DNA of 64,000 bases from Gracilariopsis chorda (lineage: Eukaryota; Rhodophyta; Florideophyceae; Gracilariales; Gracilariaceae). Shown in pieces: positions 61,108 through 64,000 of this stretch. The position numbers and the translations under genes are program-made. How positions within the stretch are numbered: position 1 is the first letter of the stretch; every line of letters begins with the position of its first letter. The stretch lies in assembly GCA_003194525.1 (NCBI GenBank), contig NBIV01000003.1, forward strand, positions 372,001 to 436,000, read 5' to 3'. Under the pieces are notes generated by a model. It ran no database searches and was not told the origin of the DNA. It was given only the letters and a program-made list of their open reading frames with translations.

Positions 61108-64000
61108 TTACGGTTGTGGGGGGATGCAGAACTGAATAGCTTCAGGCAGCACTGGGTTGGCGATCGGAACAGGCATGGGATGAATTGTGTGCGCATTCGA
61201 GGGTATAAGCTGCGGATCATGCAGGAGCAGCACATAGTCGTTCCTTCGAACGCGCGACAATGCGACATACAACTGACCAGCGCAGAAGAAGTTGGATCGC
61301 ACATCCAAAACCAAGCCATCCAACGTCCTTTCCTGTCCTTTGTGAACGGTAGCTGCAAACGCGAGACGAATGGGAAACTGCCTTCGAATCATGCAAATAT
61401 CTGCGAAAGAAAACTCGACGTCGATACGATGCAGGAGCTGTCGTTCGAGCACCTGTCTGTTCTCGTCGAATCGAGCTACCTGCATCGTAAATTGATCGAC
61501 ACGCACGACTACGAACAGCTTTCCGTTGACCACAGCGGGATGCAGCACGTTCCGAATGACCATAACTGGCACACTAATCTTCAAGTCCAAGTTATGAGGC
61601 GGTACTCCAGTAGGCGCATACTGATATGCAAACTCGGGGACGATAGAACTGGCAAAGTCAGACTCTGGGTTCTGTCCACGAACAGGTTGCACGGTTGTCT
61701 CTGACGGAAGAGTGAAGCGCTCACCAGGAAACAGATCTAGCGCTGCCGCATTATGTTCGTCGACCAACTGATTTGTGGAGGCAATGAGCATTTTGCTGAG
61801 ATCCACATCCTCCTTACGTCGTGTTGTGAGCCACTTCCACAGGAATTGGTAGGCGGTTTGCATGCCACCGGTAGATCTGAGTGGTAGTGGAGCGTTGTTG
61901 GATGTTGTGTTTCGTGCAATGGAACGTAAAAGCGACGCAAATGCCGGATCATCCGCTTGGCGTACTTGTTCCGTGAGGTACAGCACTTGGACCGAGCACA
62001 ATGTCCACAGATCACTCTTCCACGGCAATTCGTTGAGAATGTTTGTGTACACTCGTCTCACATTTCCACTTGGCTCGGCCTCCATGTAAACCTGCGGCAC
62101 CACTGGAAGCAGCTGGGAGTAGTCGCCGGATAGAACGATGGTCAAGCCCCTAAACGGAGGTGGGTTTTCCATTCCACTGCAGCGAAGATCTTTGAGCAAC
62201 GCATCCATGAGTTCGAAGAGCTTTCTTGAGAGCATGGACGCCTCATCCAAGACGAGCAGTTGTATTTCGCGTAGCAGTTCTGCACGTTGAGATCGGGGAC
62301 CGTACTTTGACAAAGTGGCTGTAGTGTTGCTTGTGCTGTCCCTATCAGCTACACCCAGTCCGAGAAGGCTATGTAAAGTGCGGCCACCTTCGTACAACGA
62401 AGCTGCAATGCCTGTTGTAGCAGTCATTTCGGCGAGCATTCCTTCCGACTCAACGATATCACGAAGGAGGTTGAGCACGTATGTCTTTCCGGTTCCTGCG
62501 GATCCTTGCACAAAGAACACGTTTCCAGGAGTGCTCGTTCGCTCCTGCAGCGCCTGTCGTTGTTGCAATGCGGCAATGACGGTGTCAATGACTTGTCTTT
62601 GGCGAGGTTTTAAGGTGGCGTACCTTGACTGCAAAGTTGACGAATTTCGCACCACTCGTGCGTTTCGAGTTGTTGTAGCTCGATTCGCCTCAGTCAATGC
62701 TGTATGATCCTGCTGTAGGTGTTGGGAGAAGAAGCTGTGATCGCGAAGCAGTCGTCCTCCGTGCCGGTCTGAGATCTCCACCACACGTCGATACATTTCT
62801 TGCTTTCGTTGCTGCTCATCTCCTGTATTTATGTCACTACATAATGCCTCCCAGTTTTCGACGGCCATTTTTTCTGGGTCTGCGCCTTGTTGGTATAGTG
62901 TGACAACCAGACGTCGTAGCTCGGAGGCCGTGCTGTATATCTGCACTGCTTCTTGGAATGCAATATCAAACTCAGATCCGTCCGCGAGCAGTCCGCTTAC
63001 AATCGCAGTTTCACGGTACGTTCCATACTGCTGTCCGTTGAAAGTCCTTGCGTCATCATAAGAGCTCGAGACGTGATTCATGAGCAGCAAGCGCAGAGCA
63101 AATAGCTCAATGTCGGACGGTGAAACACCTCTGATCCTTGCAACACACTGCTCGTCTTCCGTGCGCTCTACCACGTACATGGGCGGATCGTAGTCGTCTG
63201 TGGGCACCTGGGTGCTGTCTCCGTCGTATTGGTTAAGCACACGGGCTGGAAGCGTGCGATACAATCGAACTTTTTCAAAGTACGAAAGGTAGTCGAGGTT
63301 TGCGTATGCTTCGGGCCTTGCAAAGTATCTCTCCAGTGTAGACGGCTGTGATGCAGAAAGAAGCTGGTTGGGATCTCTCAGCAGAAATGTGCGCTCTCCT
63401 TCCAAGTGAATGGACAGTCGCTCTACTTTTGGTACGATGTGAACATGTCGAAACTCGAAAATTCTCCAAGCTGCATTGACAGCGCCCACCACACGTGCTC
63501 GCATGTATGCACGAATGTCGTTCTGCACCTGCGGCTCTTGTTGCTGCTCGTTGTGTGTGCCTGTCTCATTAGCACCACTCACGTTGAGCACCACCTCCTG
63601 AGCTTTGGGCTGCTTAAACGCGTACTTCATCAGATAAGCCACTGCGCCCCCTCCTTGCGTGCGCTCTACGTTGATATGAGAGCGGTACTTCTTGGTCAGA
63701 GTTGGGTTGTACGGCACTATCTTGAGGTCATGTTGCCTTCTTCTGCGGTAGACCACGCGATTCGTGCCTTCTTCAATGTACGTCTCCGGCACAATCATGT
63801 TGCGATCGTATCCAAACTTGCAACGCCCAGCGCGATTCCGGCAATAGGTGGAGTGGCGGTGCCTGTGCATGGAACGAATGAGGGCACGCAACGCGTCGTC
63901 TTCACCGGGAAGAGGAAGTTCTGCACGAATCAGCTCGTCGAGCACATCAACGTCTTCAATCACGCCTCCTTCAAGCCACACGAGCATGTGGTGATGAGGC
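61108..64000 (-). CDS. Helitron Rep/helicase (RepHel), C-terminal 960+ residues, uninterrupted, continues beyond the window
   Basis: The frame enters at the right edge with PHHHMLVWL, the HUH metal-binding motif of the rolling-circle Rep nuclease. Near residue 117 from that Met, VAYLMKYAFK gives the two catalytic tyrosines three residues apart (YLMKY). Then come a middle region and a PIF1-like SF1 helicase: QGSAGTGKTYVLNLLRD (Walker A, ~490), TATTGIAASLY, TLHSLLGLGV, LLVLDEASML (Walker B, ~580), LSGDYSQLLPVV, YLTEQVRQ, FAATVHKGQERTLDGLVLDV and QLYVALSRVRRNDYVLL (~915). It nicks and unwinds DNA for rolling-circle transposition. No stops or frameshifts in 2.9 kb, so the element may be recent. 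The N-terminal part and the 5' TC end lie outside. No RPA-type or endonuclease fusion is seen in the visible part. Confidence 0.95.
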   Translation of the reverse strand, partial: PHHHMLVWLEGGVIEDVDVLDELIRAELPLPGEDDALRALIRSMHRHRHSTYCRNRAGRCKFGYDRNMIVPETYIEEGTNRVVYRRRRQHDLKIVPYNPTLTKKYRSHINVERTQGGGAVAYLMKYAFKQPKAQEVVLNVSGANETGTHNEQQQEPQVQNDIRAYMRARVVGAVNAAWRIFEFRHVHIVPKVERLSIHLEGERTFLLRDPNQLLSASQPSTLERYFARPEAYANLDYLSYFEKVRLYRTLPARVLNQYDGDSTQVPTDDYDPPMYVVERTEDEQCVARIRGVSPSDIELFALRLLLMNHVSSSYDDARTFNGQQYGTYRETAIVSGLLADGSEFDIAFQEAVQIYSTASELRRLVVTLYQQGADPEKMAVENWEALCSDINTGDEQQRKQEMYRRVVEISDRHGGRLLRDHSFFSQHLQQDHTALTEANRATTTRNARVVRNSSTLQSRYATLKPRQRQVIDTVIAALQQRQALQERTSTPGNVFFVQGSAGTGKTYVLNLLRDIVESEGMLAEMTATTGIAASLYEGGRTLHSLLGLGVADRDSTSNTTATLSKYGPRSQRAELLREIQLLVLDEASMLSRKLFELMDALLKDLRCSGMENPPPFRGLTIVLSGDYSQLLPVVPQVYMEAEPSGNVRRVYTNILNELPWKSDLWTLCSVQVLYLTEQVRQADDPAFASLLRSIARNTTSNNAPLPLRSTGGMQTAYQFLWKWLTTRRKEDVDLSKMLIASTNQLVDEHNAAALDLFPGERFTLPSETTVQPVRGQNPESDFASSIVPEFAYQYAPTGVPPHNLDLKISVPVMVIRNVLHPAVVNGKLFVVVRVDQFTMQVARFDENRQVLERQLLHRIDVEFSFADICMIRRQFPIRLAFAATVHKGQERTLDGLVLDVRSNFFCAGQLYVALSRVRRNDYVLLLHDPQLIPSNAHTIHPMPVPIANPVLPEAIQFCIPPQP

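Noticed and set aside
1-64000. tRNA, rRNA or spliceosomal RNA genes
   Set aside because: None seen by eye on either strand. A covariance-model scan was not possible, so small RNAs cannot be excluded.

Overview
The window looks like a piece of a nuclear genome from a photosynthetic eukaryote, most plausibly a multicellular red alga. The reasons are one intron-poor gene for a class I haem peroxidase with a two-part chloroplast/thylakoid-lumen presequence (Phe-rich N-terminus, then a twin-arginine signal), GT-AG splicing, a copia lineage with an integrase style I associate with red algae, and a sequence otherwise almost entirely made of transposable elements. The species is an inference. There are no bacterial operons, rRNAs, tRNAs or CRISPR arrays.

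Layout, left: 1-74 is the tail of a retrotransposon polyprotein followed by a possible 3' LTR. 574-4700 is a decayed Ty3/gypsy element on the minus strand. 4935-7768 is a 5'-truncated Ty1/copia element (plus) with its 3' LTR. 8514-11330 is another decayed gypsy gag (minus), split by two almost identical 817-bp LTRs in head-to-head orientation (9292-10996). 12794-13871 (minus) is the peroxidase, the only convincing host gene.

Centre: 15815-26070 is a complete GalEa-like copia element (minus) with ~394-bp LTRs and a 5-bp target duplication. Its gag is interrupted by a 4.16-kb LINE with a 12-bp target duplication (20783-24945). 29680-34852 is a chromodomain-bearing gypsy element (plus) with a 5-bp target duplication, sitting inside a pogo/Tigger-type transposase gene (minus) whose halves lie at 29242-29679 and 34858-35480.

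The main object of interest is 36660-48006. It is an 11.3-kb Ty3/gypsy element of the same family as the inverted LTR pair, with 822-bp LTRs. Gag and pol are on the minus strand. Two overlapping open frames of unknown function are on the plus strand, starting just inside the 3' LTR and running convergent to pol, so the element is ambisense. The whole element, LTRs, coding and non-coding parts alike, is studded every 20-40 bp with tiny CC...GG hairpins (4-6 bp stems, 3-6 nt loops), which its neighbours are not. Its pol is broken in at least five places and the second catalytic Asp of the RT is Asn, but gag and the two plus-strand frames are open.

Right: 48007-60960 is AT-rich and holds ruins of a Mutator-like transposase (minus), a PIF/Harbinger-type transposase (minus), a tyrosine-recombinase element (minus) and unassigned frames. 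61108 to the window edge is an uninterrupted Helitron Rep/helicase (minus) that continues beyond the window. Apart from the peroxidase, the genes do not form a pathway; the window is a record of nested insertions.
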